DNA of 64,000 bases from Nelumbo lutea (taxonomy: Eukaryota > Streptophyta > Magnoliopsida > Proteales > Nelumbonaceae): positions 22,002,378 through 22,066,377 of the forward strand of contig JAKGHH010000008.1 in NCBI GenBank assembly GCA_022828595.1, in the 5' to 3' direction. Both the position numbers and the translations under genes were made by a program. The notes beneath the pieces are model-generated. The model was not told the DNA's origin. It worked only from the letters and a program-made list of their open reading frames with translations, and made no database searches. Of the stretch, positions 23,880 through 35,784 are shown piece by piece; position 1 is the stretch's first letter; each line of letters starts with the position of its first letter.

Positions 23880-24345
23880 TGATTACATATAAACAATGGG
23901 GACTAGACAAAAAGGGTAGGAGAAAGGGATTCAAATTTGAAGCGATGTGGACTAAACATGAAGATAGAAGTGCTTATTCAGCGAACCCAAAAGTGCTTTT
24001 TCAATGGAACAAGACAAACAAGACAAGGTTTGGTAATATTTTTACACAATTACAGAAGTTACGGGTTATGTCTCAGAATTGTTCTATTGGTGATTGCAAT
24101 ACAAAGATTTATCGTCTCAGAATTGTTCTATTCTTCACAACTTGTTATGTCTCCTACAATTAGAGAACATTCTATGGAAGATAATGAGGCACTAGGGTCC
24201 CTACAATAGAGGAGATACACGGGATGTTGCATTTCAAATTGGTGAGTTAAAGGCTCCCGAACCTGATGGTATGTCTGCATCATTTTTCCAAGATTATTGA
24301 ACAAGATGTGGTTTCTTTTATTCAATCATTATTCTTTGGGTGACT
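23880..24345 (+). pseudogene. L1-type LINE fragment (endonuclease end to start of reverse transcriptase)
   Basis: Plus-strand pieces in two frames read KGRRKGFKFEAMWTKHED, then LFQWNKTNKTRFGNIF, then (about 24215-24295) AFQIGELKAPEPDGMSASFF. This is the usual order in plant L1 ORF2: the tail of the endonuclease region, then the KAPGPDG block that opens the reverse transcriptase. Stops and frame changes are frequent and no 3' end or tail is present. Unit 1 has no counterpart, so it inserted into unit 3 after the duplication. Confidence 0.75.
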
Positions 24346-24602
24346 AAGACTTATGGAGTTTGGGAAGAACATCCTCTTGCTTGTATTTGTAGTGATCTAA
24401 TAGATTAAATTATATTTTACAGCAAAAAAAATGCTGGATTTTCTCATTGGAAATGGAATAAGCTTTGCTCCACCAGTAATGTATATATTCGGTTTGGTAT
24501 GGAACTTGGTAAATACATGTATGGTATGATATTCGAGTTACTTATTTCTGTAATTTCTGAAGAGGCGGCATCAATAAAGTCATGCAAATAATAATCTATA
24601 AC

Positions 24603-24860
24603 AAGGTTTTTAAAATTGGACCGGACAGGAAATCATTCTGGGTTCAGTTCTTGGGTCAAACGGTCCGATCGTCAGTCCAAATGAATGACCCAGTCTCATA
24701 AAAAAAATAAATAAATAAATAACTAAAAACATAAAAAATGGTCAAAAACCATTCTCAACGGTTCAACTTCCCGGATCAGCGGTTTTAAGGTAAAATGGAC
24801 CGATTCACAGTTTTTCCGATCTGACCGTCCAATCCAGTCCCATTACCTTAAATTTCAAAG
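24603..24860 (+). mobile_element. GGTTTT foldback family, member 5
   Basis: It begins AAGGTTTTTAAAATTGGACC. The interior has CGGTCCGATCGTCAGTCC, AAATAAATAAATAAATAAC, and GGTCAAAAACCATTCTCAACGG. The right end is blurred near AATCCAGTCCCATTACC. Confidence 0.6.
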
Positions 24861-25614
24861 TTTGGCCAATTTTTATAATAATACAAGATTTGTATTTTAT
24901 CTTTAGCGGAAATGTTTTTGAAGCATTTGAAGCAATTAAGCATTTGTAATAAACAAACCTTGAAAAACTTGTTTTTTCTACTTTCCAAATCTCTGCATGT
25001 AGTGAAGTTGTACAGTGGTTTGAAAGTTGTGACCTTTCAGAAATATGTATTTTATAATTTTACCCCTCAGAATCGATCTAATTTGTTTAATTGGTGCTCC
25101 TGCATGAAGCTAGCATTATAATCGTTATTTACAAATACCTAATTTCAATAAAAAATAATTAAAATGATACAAATATAAGTTTCTTTGTGGTATTATATAA
25201 ATAAAAGATGCATAATTAAAACATTTATGTTTATCCTATAAACCTTATATGATTATGATTACAAACAAAATCGGTAGACACTAATGTTTTGTTTTGTCTA
25301 TTTTGCTTATATTCTGCAACAAGCTGACGTGGCAAATTCGTGCAACAGAAATGGCCATACAGAAGGAAATTCGGTGGTCAGAATTATTGATGATTTGCTG
25401 AACTGTCGAATGTTCCTACACCTTGATTGAATGCAACGAAAACATAAAATGTACTGTTCGATCTTCGATCAAGATCTGTCCCAAGTAGGTGTTTATTGGA
25501 TATAAAGCAAGCTAGAGAATGGATAAAAAGTCCCCTGTTTGTTGGTCGCTTTCAGCTGTGAAACATAAACAAGTGAAGTTTCATCCTGAAATAATAGTGG
25601 TCATCTGATGACCA

Positions 25615-25745
25615 CGCTCTCATTGAGCAGCTCATGAGCTCCCTAACGTGTGTTATACTCATTGGACCCAAAATGGACAAAGTATACAAGTGCCAATGAG
25701 CATAGCACACGTTAGGGCGCCCAAGGTTCTGTCAATGAGATTGAG
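25615..25745. other. Conserved hairpin, copy 3 (best paired)
   Basis: CTCCCTAACGTGTGTTATAC then TCATTGG (5' arm) faces CCAATGAGCATAGCACACG then TTAGGGCGCCC (3' arm). Outside this, after 17 bases on each side, CTCATTGA faces TCAATGAGA. The stem of about 50 positions encloses a loop of about 24 bases. The equal spacing on both arms and few bulges are what a plant microRNA precursor, or a short foldback element, would show. Confidence 0.55.
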
Positions 25746-28700
25746 TTATAGCTTTATAGGTACCACGTACCATGTATATATACCTTTTCAGTACCATGGC
25801 AGAATGTGTTTTCACTTAATTCAGTTGGTCCAAAATTTTCACTTTATTACGTGTTTTCACTTCATACACCCAATTTTTCATTGTTTGCTGAAATAAATTA
25901 ATTTGTCATTTCTTTTGGGTCAAGCATTCCGGACGTACTGCATATATTCTCTACATCTATGCAAGAAGTTTCCACTTTCCAGCTCCATTAATTAAGGGGG
26001 AATGACGGTTCAGTCCAGGATTAAAATTTTTAGGCTCAGAATACAGTTACGGTAGGTGGCAACTCAGAATTGATTTTAATTCACCAGTGGGTATATTAAT
26101 GTATAGAGTGAGGGTATTTAACATTTTGAATATTTATAGATCTATAGTGGAATTCAGAAATCTGTATTATTGCATTGGACTTGCTCTACTTTTCTGTTAA
26201 TTAAATTGTTCACATCTAATTCTTTAATTTTTTTTTTTTTTTGGTAAACATCCAAAATTTTTAATTGGTTTAAAATTTGGAGTCCCTAAATCAGGAATTG
26301 TTCGGGCCATTGATGTCTATAATGTGTAATTTGTTGGGAATGATGGGTCTGGCCCATTTGTCTGCAGATGATGATTCTTAATAACACATCTTGGAGATTA
26401 GCATCTTTATGGCACATGACAGTTGAAACATTTAATTCTGCACTACTACTTACTTGTGAGTTCAGATCTCCTCTCCACGAGAACCCTGTTCACGTCTACC
26501 CACAACACACTACCCCGTGAATTGGGAACATCTCCCCCTGCATAATACTATGCAGAAGATGAGATGTTCTCCATGTTTTGGCTGTGATAAACATGAACAG
26601 GGTTCTCGTGGGCAGAAGATCTGGACTCGCTACTTATACTTACTGATCTTAATTATACATTTTCTTGTCTTCTACCATTTGATGGATAATTGCACAATCA
26701 GAGTTAACTTAGACAATTCCTTGCCCATAGATTTTCATTTTGAATAAAATTTGCCAAAATTTTCATAATTAACTGTATTTTTTAAAGATTTAATAGACTT
26801 TCTCACCATATTAGTATCATGGTGAAACCCACAGTTTCTTGGCTGGAAGATCATTGGTTCGGCGAAGATAATACCGTCCCATAGCTCATATTATCATATG
26901 AAAGATTTTCAAATATGGATAGTTTGGCTTTGTTATGCTATTGGGTCTGAAGTGTGAACAAACATAGACCCATTCATACCTTGTGGTTTGTTAAAGTTGC
27001 AAATGGATTGGATGAATGGCATGCCTGTGTTTGTGAGATCGGATCGGATCTTTGATTTCGAATTTATGTTTGACTTTATTAAATTCAAACAGCGATGATG
27101 ATCAAACAAGACCCTATTGAACTCAAAAGCTTAATAAGATGTTAGGTGAGGTCCTTGAACCTACTGGGCTAGATGCATGTTGGTTAATTTAGCTGTTTAA
27201 CACTAAGAGGTGCTCGTAAAAGTGTATCTACTGGATCGGGTCTCCTCATGAATGGTTTAGGTTGACCACGCCATCCCTTTCTCATGGTCTGAACAGGAGG
27301 ACTTCGATGGAACAGAAATTTGAAAAATGGACAACTTGTTTATTATAAAGTCTTCTTTTTTTTCTTCCATCAACCCCAGTACGGTGCTTATTTTTTTAAC
27401 ACTGAAAAAAGCAATGACAGATAGGAAGGAAACGAAGCTAGATCAGGTGATTACATCAAAATCCATTCTCACTATATTTAAATGTTGAAGAAGGTATTGA
27501 TAGATCATATATGCGCTTTTAATATAAAAAGCTCATGCTTTTCTAACGGCTGAAGTGGCTGAACTAAATCACTTATTGCATTGTTCTTTCCACTTAATTT
27601 CCTGTCATTGAGGAGGTTCTTAGCTCATTAATGGCTGAATGGAATGTTGGGTCGGTCTTCGGTTCAGCCATTTCGGCCATTATCAAACAACCCCTAACCC
27701 CTAAATAGGTATAATTTCTAGTATTTTATATATATATAGAGTTTCAGTAGTTGGAATAGTTCAATTTATGTATTTTCTTGAAACAAGTTTAATTTTTTTT
27801 CTCAATTTTATTACTATTATCAGTTTTTTTTTTTTTTGTTCCCTCTTGCATATTTGAATTTTTGTGGTATTAATGTAATTAAATGAAAGAGTGCATCCAC
27901 ATGCATTTCTTACGTGGATGCCACGCCATTCGATTAATACAAATCTAAAATAATATAATGTTCAAATAGTAATTATTTTAACATGTGACAAGAAGGAAAA
28001 ATGATGTTGTAATTTACAAGCTATTACAGGTGTCCAAGTTTTCCATTGAAGTTTATCCTGTGATGTCCTTTGAAGAGGTTGAAAGTCATCAGGACTTGGT
28101 CCTACTGAGAAATTAAGCTCAACCAGGGCTATCCTTTACTTAGAATTAAGTGGCCTATCAGAAACTTCTGTTTGGGGTTTAGACTGATCTATTTATTCAG
28201 GGGAGCAAAGTTTTAAATTCCTAATAACAAACAAACAATCAAACAAAGATAACAGATTTTTATCTTAGGATCCATTTGGGAGGATTAAGTTTTTAATCTA
28301 TTCAAAGAGGTTGAAGCAGACAGCCCTTCAAAATTTGATTCTGATTAAAAATTTTGACATTTGATGGATATTCAAAATCAATGTTTAATTCGAATTTGAT
28401 TAAATTAATATTTGAATGTTTGATTTGATTTCATACGAATTCAGCCAATTAATTTTTTAGGTAATTAATAAATATATAAAATAAATAACTTATTCATATA
28501 ATTTAATTATTATACATATAAATTATAAAATAGTTAAATACTCTATATAATATATATAAGAATTAAATAGTAAGTCGAATTTGAATATCTATTGAATCAA
28601 ATCAAATCATACATGAATTCGACTGATTATGATATTCAAATTATTCGGATTCGATTCGATTATGCCAAATTTCAAATTTGAAGTCGAATTATCAATACTG

Positions 28701-28924
28701 TTGATATCCCACCTCAGAAAATCCAAGGCTGCTGCACTTTTGCCCTCGCGAATTGGCACTTATTTTGTTCTGATGTTTTAACGTTTTGCACGTTGGGCAG
28801 GCCTGAGTTTAACATATTAGCATTTATTAAATTCAAAGGGACCCAACTCAAGGTCCGGGCCCAATGCGGTGGAAATTCTTTCAATAAAAGTAAGTAGATT
28901 CGTAGTTTCGTACCCCTTACAGTT

Positions 28925-29390
28925 TGACCTGGCAATTGGGTTGGGTTGGGTCAACATATTTTGGGTTAGGGTTGACCTATGGGTCAATTCGGGTTATTTA
29001 AAAAAATAATTGAAATTAAAAAAAAAAGAAAATTTACATAAAAAATGTCAAAATTAAAAGAATTAATCTTAAAATTCCAAATATAAAATAAAAAATTTGA
29101 AAATTTAACAATTTAAAGAATAAATAATAAAGATTAAATAGAAAAAATTAATGAGTAAATAATAAAGACTAAATATAAAAAATTAAAGAGTGAAAATTTC
29201 TAACAATGTATAATTAGACTTGACAATCAGGTCAGCAGGTTGACCCATGACCCAACCCAACCCAACCCAACCCAGTTAATTTTAGATTGGGTCATTTTCA
29301 CATTCGGGTAACTAAATATGAGACCCTAACCCTGTTTTTTTGGGTTCGGTTGGGTTGGGTTCGCGGGTTGGATCAACTTTTTGCCAGGTC
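28925..29390. mobile_element. GACCTGGCAA-ended TIR element, 466 bases
   Basis: Perfect 10-base inverted ends, GACCTGGCAA and TTGCCAGGTC, are followed on each side by runs of TTGGG/CCCAA words (GGTTGGGTTGGGTC; ACCCAACCCAACCC). The centre is AT-rich. The matching place in unit 1 (about 16050-16075) has no such insert. Noncoding. Confidence 0.75.
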
Positions 29391-29787
29391 TACATATAGT
29401 AGCATAAATGAAATAACTGATGTTATTTTCTCCATTTTTAGTCTTAAATTTTTTATAGTAAGCTTTTTTTTTTTTTTCGGTTTTGTTTTTCTTTCCGTAA
29501 AATACATAGACTGTTCATCAGTTATATCAGAAGACTCCGAACCACTGATATATATATTTTTTTAATTTTTTCTCAGCCCTAAGTATAGATTGTTGGCTTG
29601 TGATTGGTTGTTACAACAGAAGCCTATTACCATAGTTTTGCAATCGGGTTTTCCCAACTCTAGCTCCTCTCATCTCAGATTATTTGAGAAATGGGATATG
29701 CTCCTCACAAAGGCACGCCTCACCCTGACCTCATAGCCACATCCCACCCTGGTTTAGGAACATCTACCCATGAATGATAAATACAAA

Positions 29788-30563
29788 GGAAATTGTTTAA
29801 AATTCATCATGAATTTTCAATTTTTTCCTTAAACTCACCACAACTTTTCAGAATGTCTAAAACTCACTATGTCATTAAGTTGTTATTTTCAAAAACTCAC
29901 CTTCTGTTAGTGCACCATTAATGCTTCTTAACAGAGGTGACCATGTCAGCATAAATAACAATTTTCATAACCAAATTACCTTTGAATGGAGAGTTAGAGG
30001 AAAGTTGGTCTTTTTTAGTTTTCAATTTTCTTGTTTTTTTTTTTATTTTTAGTGTTTTGTTATAATTTCTTTTTTTTAGTTTTTTTATTTTCCACAATTT
30101 AAAATTTTCCTGTATTTTTGTTATTTATTTGTAATTTCTGTGTTTTTCTATATTTTTTTTTGTGTTTTTTCTACAATTTTTATTTTTTATTTTGTTTTTC
30201 AATTTCTATAGTTTCTATAATTTGAAAATATATTTTTAATTTTGTTTGCAATTTCTATAATTTTTTATATTTTTTGTAGTTTCTATTTTTTTATGTATTT
30301 TATATATGAAAATATTTTTTGAACTTTTTCCTTTTTTTTCATGTCTAAGACTCTAAATGTTAAGAAGGTAATATATTAATACCCGCTAATTTATTTTGTA
30401 TATATTTTATGTTTTTCTATAAAGATTAAAATGGTAATATATTAACACCCACTAATCTGTTTAACATTAAGTTAGTGATATGGTAAGTTTTATACATTTT
30501 GAAAAGTTACAACGAGTTTAAGAAAAATGATGAAAATTCATGATGAATTTTGGGCAATTTCCC
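29788..30563. mobile_element. 776-base TIR element with a TTT-rich core
   Basis: The left end GGAAATTGTTTAAAATTCAT then CATGAATTTTCA mirrors the right end TGAAAATTCATGATGAATTT then TGGGCAATTTCC. Further in, CTTAAACTC.CC.CAACTTTTCA faces TGAAAAGTTACAACGAGTTTAAG, so the arms run about 100 bases. The core is poly-T-rich low complexity. Unit 1 lacks it between AATATGGGAAG and ATAAATACAAGATTGTTG near 16315. Confidence 0.75.
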
Positions 30564-31626
30564 TAAATATATGGCAAGATATAGAAAAATAAATACAAAG
30601 TTGTTGAAAAATAATGGCGTAAATGGGAAACTTGAAATAAATAACTAAATAGATGTTGAAAGTCAATTTGTTTCTGGTGGAGAAGGCATGTAGGTGAATT
30701 TGGGGAAAAAGATTGTCATTGTTGATGAATTGAAGTCCATACTCTATCTAACTTCTCCGTATTCTCTTTCTCCAATTACTTTTCCTTCCATGTATTATAA
30801 TGCTTGTCGGCTTGGCTTTTTTAATTTCATAAAATACAGAAAGGTCCTAATCCCAAGTCCCAACTCATATTCAATCCATTTATCAATTTATTTTGTACAA
30901 TATCTACCCCAGTAATTAAGTATGTTGTCTGATACTCTTAGAAGTGGATTTCTTTGTCAATTATTGAGTCCTGTCCATTTGGGCTTCCTGATCACAGTTT
31001 CAGCTTTATGGAAGACAGCCAAATTTGCCACGTGGCTCTCACCCATAGGTTCAAGATTCTCAAAGATAGACAATCCAAGGGTTGACTTAACATCTAGGAC
31101 AATCATGATGATCAAATCATGGGCCATGTATAGAGACTATGGGCTTGACCCAAGTCACTTGTCTTTATTCACATGCACTTGAGGTATCCAATCCATTGTG
31201 ACTTCAACAAGATCCTCTAAGCTACCCTACAAATTCTACAGGAAGATATACCATCAAAGTGTCTTCTATAATTGTTAACTAACGTTTTAAATGAGTAAAT
31301 TTCAGATAGCCACCCTATACTTCGGGTGCTAACACTTGGCCCCCTGAATTTTGTTTCTTAACAAACACCTATTGAAATTTCAAATCCGAATTTGATTCGA
31401 GTCCTATATTTCAGATTTCAGATTTGATTTAGATTTAATCCGAAGACTCCACTCTATTGTTATTAAAATAAAGAAAAAATAATTATTTTTAACATATAAA
31501 TATATAAAAATATATATAAATGTAGAATATTTTGTATAATATCTATGTATATACATTGTTATATTACATATAATTAGATTCAGATATTTATCGGATCAGA
31601 TGCGGTCAGATCCACATTGATCCTAT

Positions 31627-31857
31627 CATGGTTTTCAAAACTGGAACGGTTGAACAGTAAAATTGGGTATGTCAGAACCGTTATTACACAAAAAACCGTT
31701 GATTTGGTCAGTAAACCGCTGACCCAGGCGGTCGAACTGTTCAACGGTTTGGCCACTTTTTTTTAAATTTTTTTTTTTTATCTTTTTGTCAGAATGGACC
31801 GACCCGGGAACCGGACTCCTGACCGATCCATTGTTTGGTTCGATTTTAAAAACCTTA
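31627..31857 (-). mobile_element. GGTTTT foldback family, member 6 (reverse)
   Basis: The reverse complement starts AAGGTTTTTAAAATCGAACC and ends CAGTTTTGAAAACCATG. A minus-strand open frame across it is composition only. Confidence 0.65.
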
Positions 31858-31859
31858 GA

Positions 31860-33400
31860 TCCTATTACCAAACAGATGCAGGTTCTAACATCTAAATGTA
31901 AATAACTATTGAATCGGGTATTGGATTTTTTGTCTGTTGACATCTCCAATTCTATGGGCTGTTAGCAACAAATATCAAAATGATGAAGGTAACCAACCAT
32001 TCTCAAGATGAACTTTTATTCAAAAGAATTTGAAAGAAATTAACCAACTTGAGTTAGGATTTTAGAAAAACTAAGTTAAATGAACAAAATGGTCTCATAA
32101 AATAACACAAGTATACTTTGGGCTTTTAAAAGTATTTAAAATGAATATTTCTTAAAATTAATTGACAAATTGCTAACGGAACCAAATTCAGGGAGATAAG
32201 TATCACTAGCGTAAATACAGGGAGGTTGTCTATAATTTAAATTTATAAGAAGGGGGAGATCGTAATAACTTAATACTTTAATAGTTGAATAGTTTGGAAG
32301 ATTCAACCGAATCCATCTTAATAGATTTAGTGACTTTGAATAAAAGTGACACACCACACACTTTATTAAAGAAGACAAATGTAATCTCCAATTTCATTAC
32401 TTGCTGAGATTAAAAAAAAAAAAAATTCACAAGCAGCCTTGCCTCTTGTTTGAAAGAAATAGTTAGAGAAAACGATTGCTTTTATAACAAAAAAACACAT
32501 GAAGACAACCAACTATTTTATTATATTTTATTAATTAAGGAAGGAGAAGACAAACCCAACACCTCCTTTTCTTTTTTTTTTTTCTCCTAAACCTAGCAAA
32601 AGTGACATCTCCTTGTTTTCTTTGTCATCTTCCTCTCAATCTCAACTTCCTTGTTCAATAATTATTAATGAAGAGAGAAATCAAAGGTTTCCCTTTCTTA
32701 ATGTGAGATGTCTTTGTCTCAAACTTAAAGCTTCCTTCTCAGAGAGGGATAGAGATAAAAAAAAAAGAAAAGAAAAATTCAGGGTTTCTAAAATCATCAA
32801 CTGGCTGATTTGGAAAAATAAAAGATAAAAAAGTGAACTTATACGGTATAATAATCAGCATGATGGGTGGTTGCAATGTGCAAAACCAAGTGGATCAAGT
32901 GGATGGGGACCCTCCATTTGGTGGTTCCCATCTAAGATATCTCCTAGTTTCAAAAATCTAAATGATCTAGATATTTTTCCATGTAGACGTGACAAAATGA
33001 TGTGATAGGTCATCATGTACCCCGCTTTCCATGTCTTGTACCTACTCAATGGTCCACATCCATCCAGTCTGTATAATAGAAGCCTGATTTACTTATTTGG
33101 CAATTTAGTGGGCCAAATTTGCCCATTGACTGGACAATCCTAGCCATCCAACTGAAGCGATGCCCATGGATGTCCAGTCAGAGTGATCCAAAAACTGGGT
33201 CCTTGATCGGACAGTCCAGATGGCTACCTTTTATTCTATGCGTGGGGTAGGGACATCATGTCAACTCTTACGTTTAAGACCAAGTGGTGATATAGGATAT
33301 TAGGATAGGCCGATGTTGATGATGATGATGAATTGATGATGCTGATCATAGGCATCTAAACAGTACAAATTGGTGCCTCGGGATCTAAAGATACCCAGGA
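31860..33400. other. Intergenic, no supported gene
   Basis: AT-rich to 32.85 kb, including a CT-rich patch with TTCCTCTCAATCTCAACTTCC at 32630. From 32.87 to 33.29 kb base composition becomes balanced, with phrases such as GGATGGGGACCCTCCATTTG and GGTCCACATCCATCCAGTCTG. No frame or splice pattern there supports a gene. I see nothing else. Confidence 0.5.
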
Positions 33401-33410
33401 CCAGTCCTAA

Positions 33411-33600
33411 GGCTCTATTTGTTTGCAATGCATTTTTATTTGCACTAGCAAACGACAAAAGCACAAATTCTGGTGTACTTTTGGTTTGGGTTTCACTTCT
33501 AGAATGCAAACAAATAAAATCAGGCAAAAGCTAAAACAAAAGCACTCACATACTTTTGCAAGTTTTGCACCGGTGTAAATGAAGCTGCACTGCAAACAGA
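33411..33600. mobile_element. Probable Tourist-like MITE, right end eroded
   Basis: The left end TAAGGCTCTATTTGTTTGCA resembles the element at 6479. The interior has AAATTCTGGTGTACTTTTG and TGCAAGTTTTGCACCGG, and the right side TGCAAACAGACGAG is an imperfect inverted match that lacks a flanking TTA. Boundaries are approximate. Confidence 0.45.
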
Positions 33601-34288
33601 CGAGACTGGACTAGTATCACCTTTGTAATACTGTAACAGATGGACTTTCCTCTTCTCTTTATCTGTTCTGTTGAGAATTAATGTGATATTATTTAGATAA
33701 TTAAAAGGGTAAATTATGCATTAATGGAAGTCATAAAAACAGAAAGTTTTGAGAATAGAGTCCTGTCTAACGCATGCAGCTGACTCTTAAAAAGAAAACT
33801 TTCTACAAGAACTGGGCATGAATGAGACGTCAATGTGATTTTATTGTGATTTATGAAGCTAATAAGTTTCCCTTAATGTAGAGACAATTCTTAAATCTCC
33901 ACTAAATTTGGTTCCAAATTCTCCAAATACAGAGAAACTGAGACTAACCCAGTTTCACATGGACAGAAATATCTCATTCTCACTTAGCTACATCACTGTA
34001 GCAAAGTTATTTCAATTAAGTTCTATGTTCTACACAATATCTTTCTGACACTCACACAGATACACAGACAGCCAAAAAAGAGAAAAAAGGAAATACACAG
34101 AAAAACCATCTACCTATCTATCTATAATTGGAAGACTTCCCCAAGATTCAAAAATGGGAAAAAACGAAATCCTAGAGTCTTTCATTATTAAAATGTACAC
34201 GATATTCTTACTCAAAATAGCAAAATCAAACACAGAAGTATCAACAATAAGAAACAATTAAGAAAAAAAAGAGAGAAGAAAAAACTGC

Positions 34289-35218
34289 TTAGAGCTTGAG
34301 GGACAAGTCAAGCTTCTGCAACTCTTCTTGATTACTCTTGCAACGACCACTACCCGGCCACCAACAACCACCAATTGCCCCATCGGAGGGAGAATTTAAG
34401 CTCCGGCTGGTATCAAAACGAGCGGCGCCACCTTTTGGGGACGACCCGGCAGGCAGTCCCACATGATAATAGTCCTCCATTGCTAGCTTCCCAATTGCCG
34501 GTTGCTGATTGATGGGCGGCCTCGACCACCCATGATGGCTGTAGAGATGAGCTGAGCCGGAGGATGGTTGGAGAGATGACTTATGGATCATAGAGTGCAC
34601 CTGAATTCCAAGCGACCTATTGAGAGAACCATGGAGAGGCAGAGAGGCCAAGCTCGAGAAGCGGTGGAAGGGTGTCTGGGAATGGCCGAAGGCCGCTGCA
34701 GCCACTCCCATCCGGTGTCCTCGTTTGGCAAGAGTTCGCTCTCGCTTGTGAGCGTTCTGGTGGCCACCGAGTGCTTGAGAGCTATAAAATTTCCTCTGGC
34801 AGTAGTTGCAGGAGAAGACTCGGGGCTCGGCGTCGGTGCGCTGAGGAATTCCCGGCGAAGTCTCCGGTGCACCCACGTTCAAACAATCGATAAGATTGAG
34901 TTCAGACTTGGACCCATGACTCGAATCCTTATGAGAGAGGCTAAGATCCAACAAGAGATCAAGGCTAGTCTCCTCTCGCAGGTTATCTTCTCCTTCTGAG
35001 TGGTGCTGCCTCTCCTCTTTCTGCTTCTTATTATCTGAGCCATCTATACTTAGTTGAGCCTCTGATACTGAAATGATGCTTGAGCTCTCAGAGAGGCATG
35101 GCTCTGCTTTGTGTGGCTCCATGGGATGAGGAGATGATGTGAGACTCTTCTTCCCCTCGGTGGTTATAAAATTGAGTGGTTTGATAGGAGGAAGATAAAA
35201 ACAAATACTTAGTGACAA
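34289..35218 (-). CDS. Single-C2H2 zinc-finger repressor, QALGGH type (ZFP1/ZFP4-like)
   Basis: An intronless frame of 309 residues. The zinc finger at 135-157 is F-S-C-x2-C-x12-H-x3-H (Cys137, Cys140, His153, His157) with the plant motif QALGGH, which contacts DNA. An EAR-like repression motif LDLLLDLSL lies at 86-94, and another, LDLSLKL, is the exact C terminus. Both are known to recruit TOPLESS-type corepressors. Between finger and tail are an Arg/Lys-rich nuclear-type stretch (158-167) and a His/Ser/Gly-rich linker. The layout is that of the Arabidopsis ZFP1/3/4/7 group, implicated in hormone and epidermal responses. Met33 (codon at 35120-35122) is the likelier start: it opens the family-like [18 protein letters not shown], and the preceding 32 residues look like translated leader. 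That gives 277 residues. No damage is seen. The target genes cannot be read from sequence. Confidence 0.92.
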   Translation of the reverse strand: MSLSICFYLPPIKPLNFITTEGKKSLTSSPHPMEPHKAEPCLSESSSIISVSEAQLSIDGSDNKKQKEERQHHSEGEDNLREETSLDLLLDLSLSHKDSSHGSKSELNLIDCLNVGAPETSPGIPQRTDAEPRVFSCNYCQRKFYSSQALGGHQNAHKRERTLAKRGHRMGVAAAAFGHSQTPFHRFSSLASLPLHGSLNRSLGIQVHSMIHKSSLQPSSGSAHLYSHHGWSRPPINQQPAIGKLAMEDYYHVGLPAGSSPKGGAARFDTSRSLNSPSDGAIGGCWWPGSGRCKSNQEELQKLDLSLKL

Positions 35219-35290
35219 GGAATTTAATGATATCTGCTATGTATGGAAATGATGTTCAGTTGTACAGTTACAACAAGGTCTTATAATGGT
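35163..35290 (-). promoter_or_regulatory. Candidate core promoter/leader of the zinc-finger gene
   Basis: On the minus strand two TATA-like words precede the coding region: CATTATAAGACC around 35286 and TTTTATAACCACC around 35170. The first would place transcription start near 35250 and leave either Met1 or Met33 usable. The CT-rich run before Met33 (about 35125-35160) is typical of a plant 5' leader. No decisive evidence. Confidence 0.3.
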
Positions 35291-35682
35291 AAAACCTAGA
35301 GAGGGTCTGGTTTAGAATTTGGAAACTTGTATGCAGAAAGGACAAAGAAAGGTGAACCAGACCCCTTCCTCTTTTCTACTTTATCCTATTATCTTATCTA
35401 ACTTATACAAGTATATCTCCATCAAAAGAAATGGACCAAGTCCCCCCCTCTCTGTCTGGCTTCTCACAAAGCTCTCTAAAGTGGTAGCTGTGTATATTCC
35501 ACAGTATTACTATTTTTGTTTCCAAGATTTCTTGTTATTGAGATCTCCAAAATAAAGTTTTCCTTTTAGGGTGTTTGGTTGCTTGGATTATTGGGGTGTT
35601 CCAAGAACGTACTTTAGCCTAGAAAAGTGTCAATGAGCCGAGCCTGGAGGTCCCTATTAATTGCTAGCAGGGGCAGGCTCTT

Positions 35683-35784
35683 AGGTTGTGTTTGGTCTCA
35701 AGGAAAAGGTAGGGAAACCTATACAACAATTGTATTGGCCGGTTTCCCTACCTTTCCCTTCAATTTCAAACCAAACTCAACACT
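35683..35784. mobile_element. Miniature foldback, GTGTTTGGT/ACCAAAC family, copy 1
   Basis: GGTTGTGTTTGGTCTCAAGG faces CAATTTCAAACCAAACTCAAC, and AAAGGTAGGGAAACC faces GGTTTCCCTACCTTT, so nearly the whole element folds into one hairpin. It lies about 470 bases upstream of the zinc-finger gene. Confidence 0.7.

Larger units (their letters stand above)
22915..31385. repeat. Noncoding segmental duplication, unit 3 (full length)
   Basis: Collinear with 9440-17175 from end to end, diverged, and lengthened by private insertions: a GGTTTT element (23145-23391), an L1 fragment (23880-24345), a second GGTTTT element (24603-24860), a TIR element at 28925-29390 and another at 29788-30563. The right ends agree closely: CAGATAGCCACCCT at 31304 and 17095. 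No shared protein frame. Confidence 0.8.

Noticed and set aside
28925..29390. Interstitial telomere repeat
   Set aside because: The arrays are GGTTGGGT/ACCCAACC words, not the plant telomere TTTAGGG.
34583..34999. 138-residue plus-strand frame opposite the zinc-finger gene
   Set aside because: It is antisense to a gene with clear domains; two further frames overlap it, as expected from the GC-richer coding DNA.
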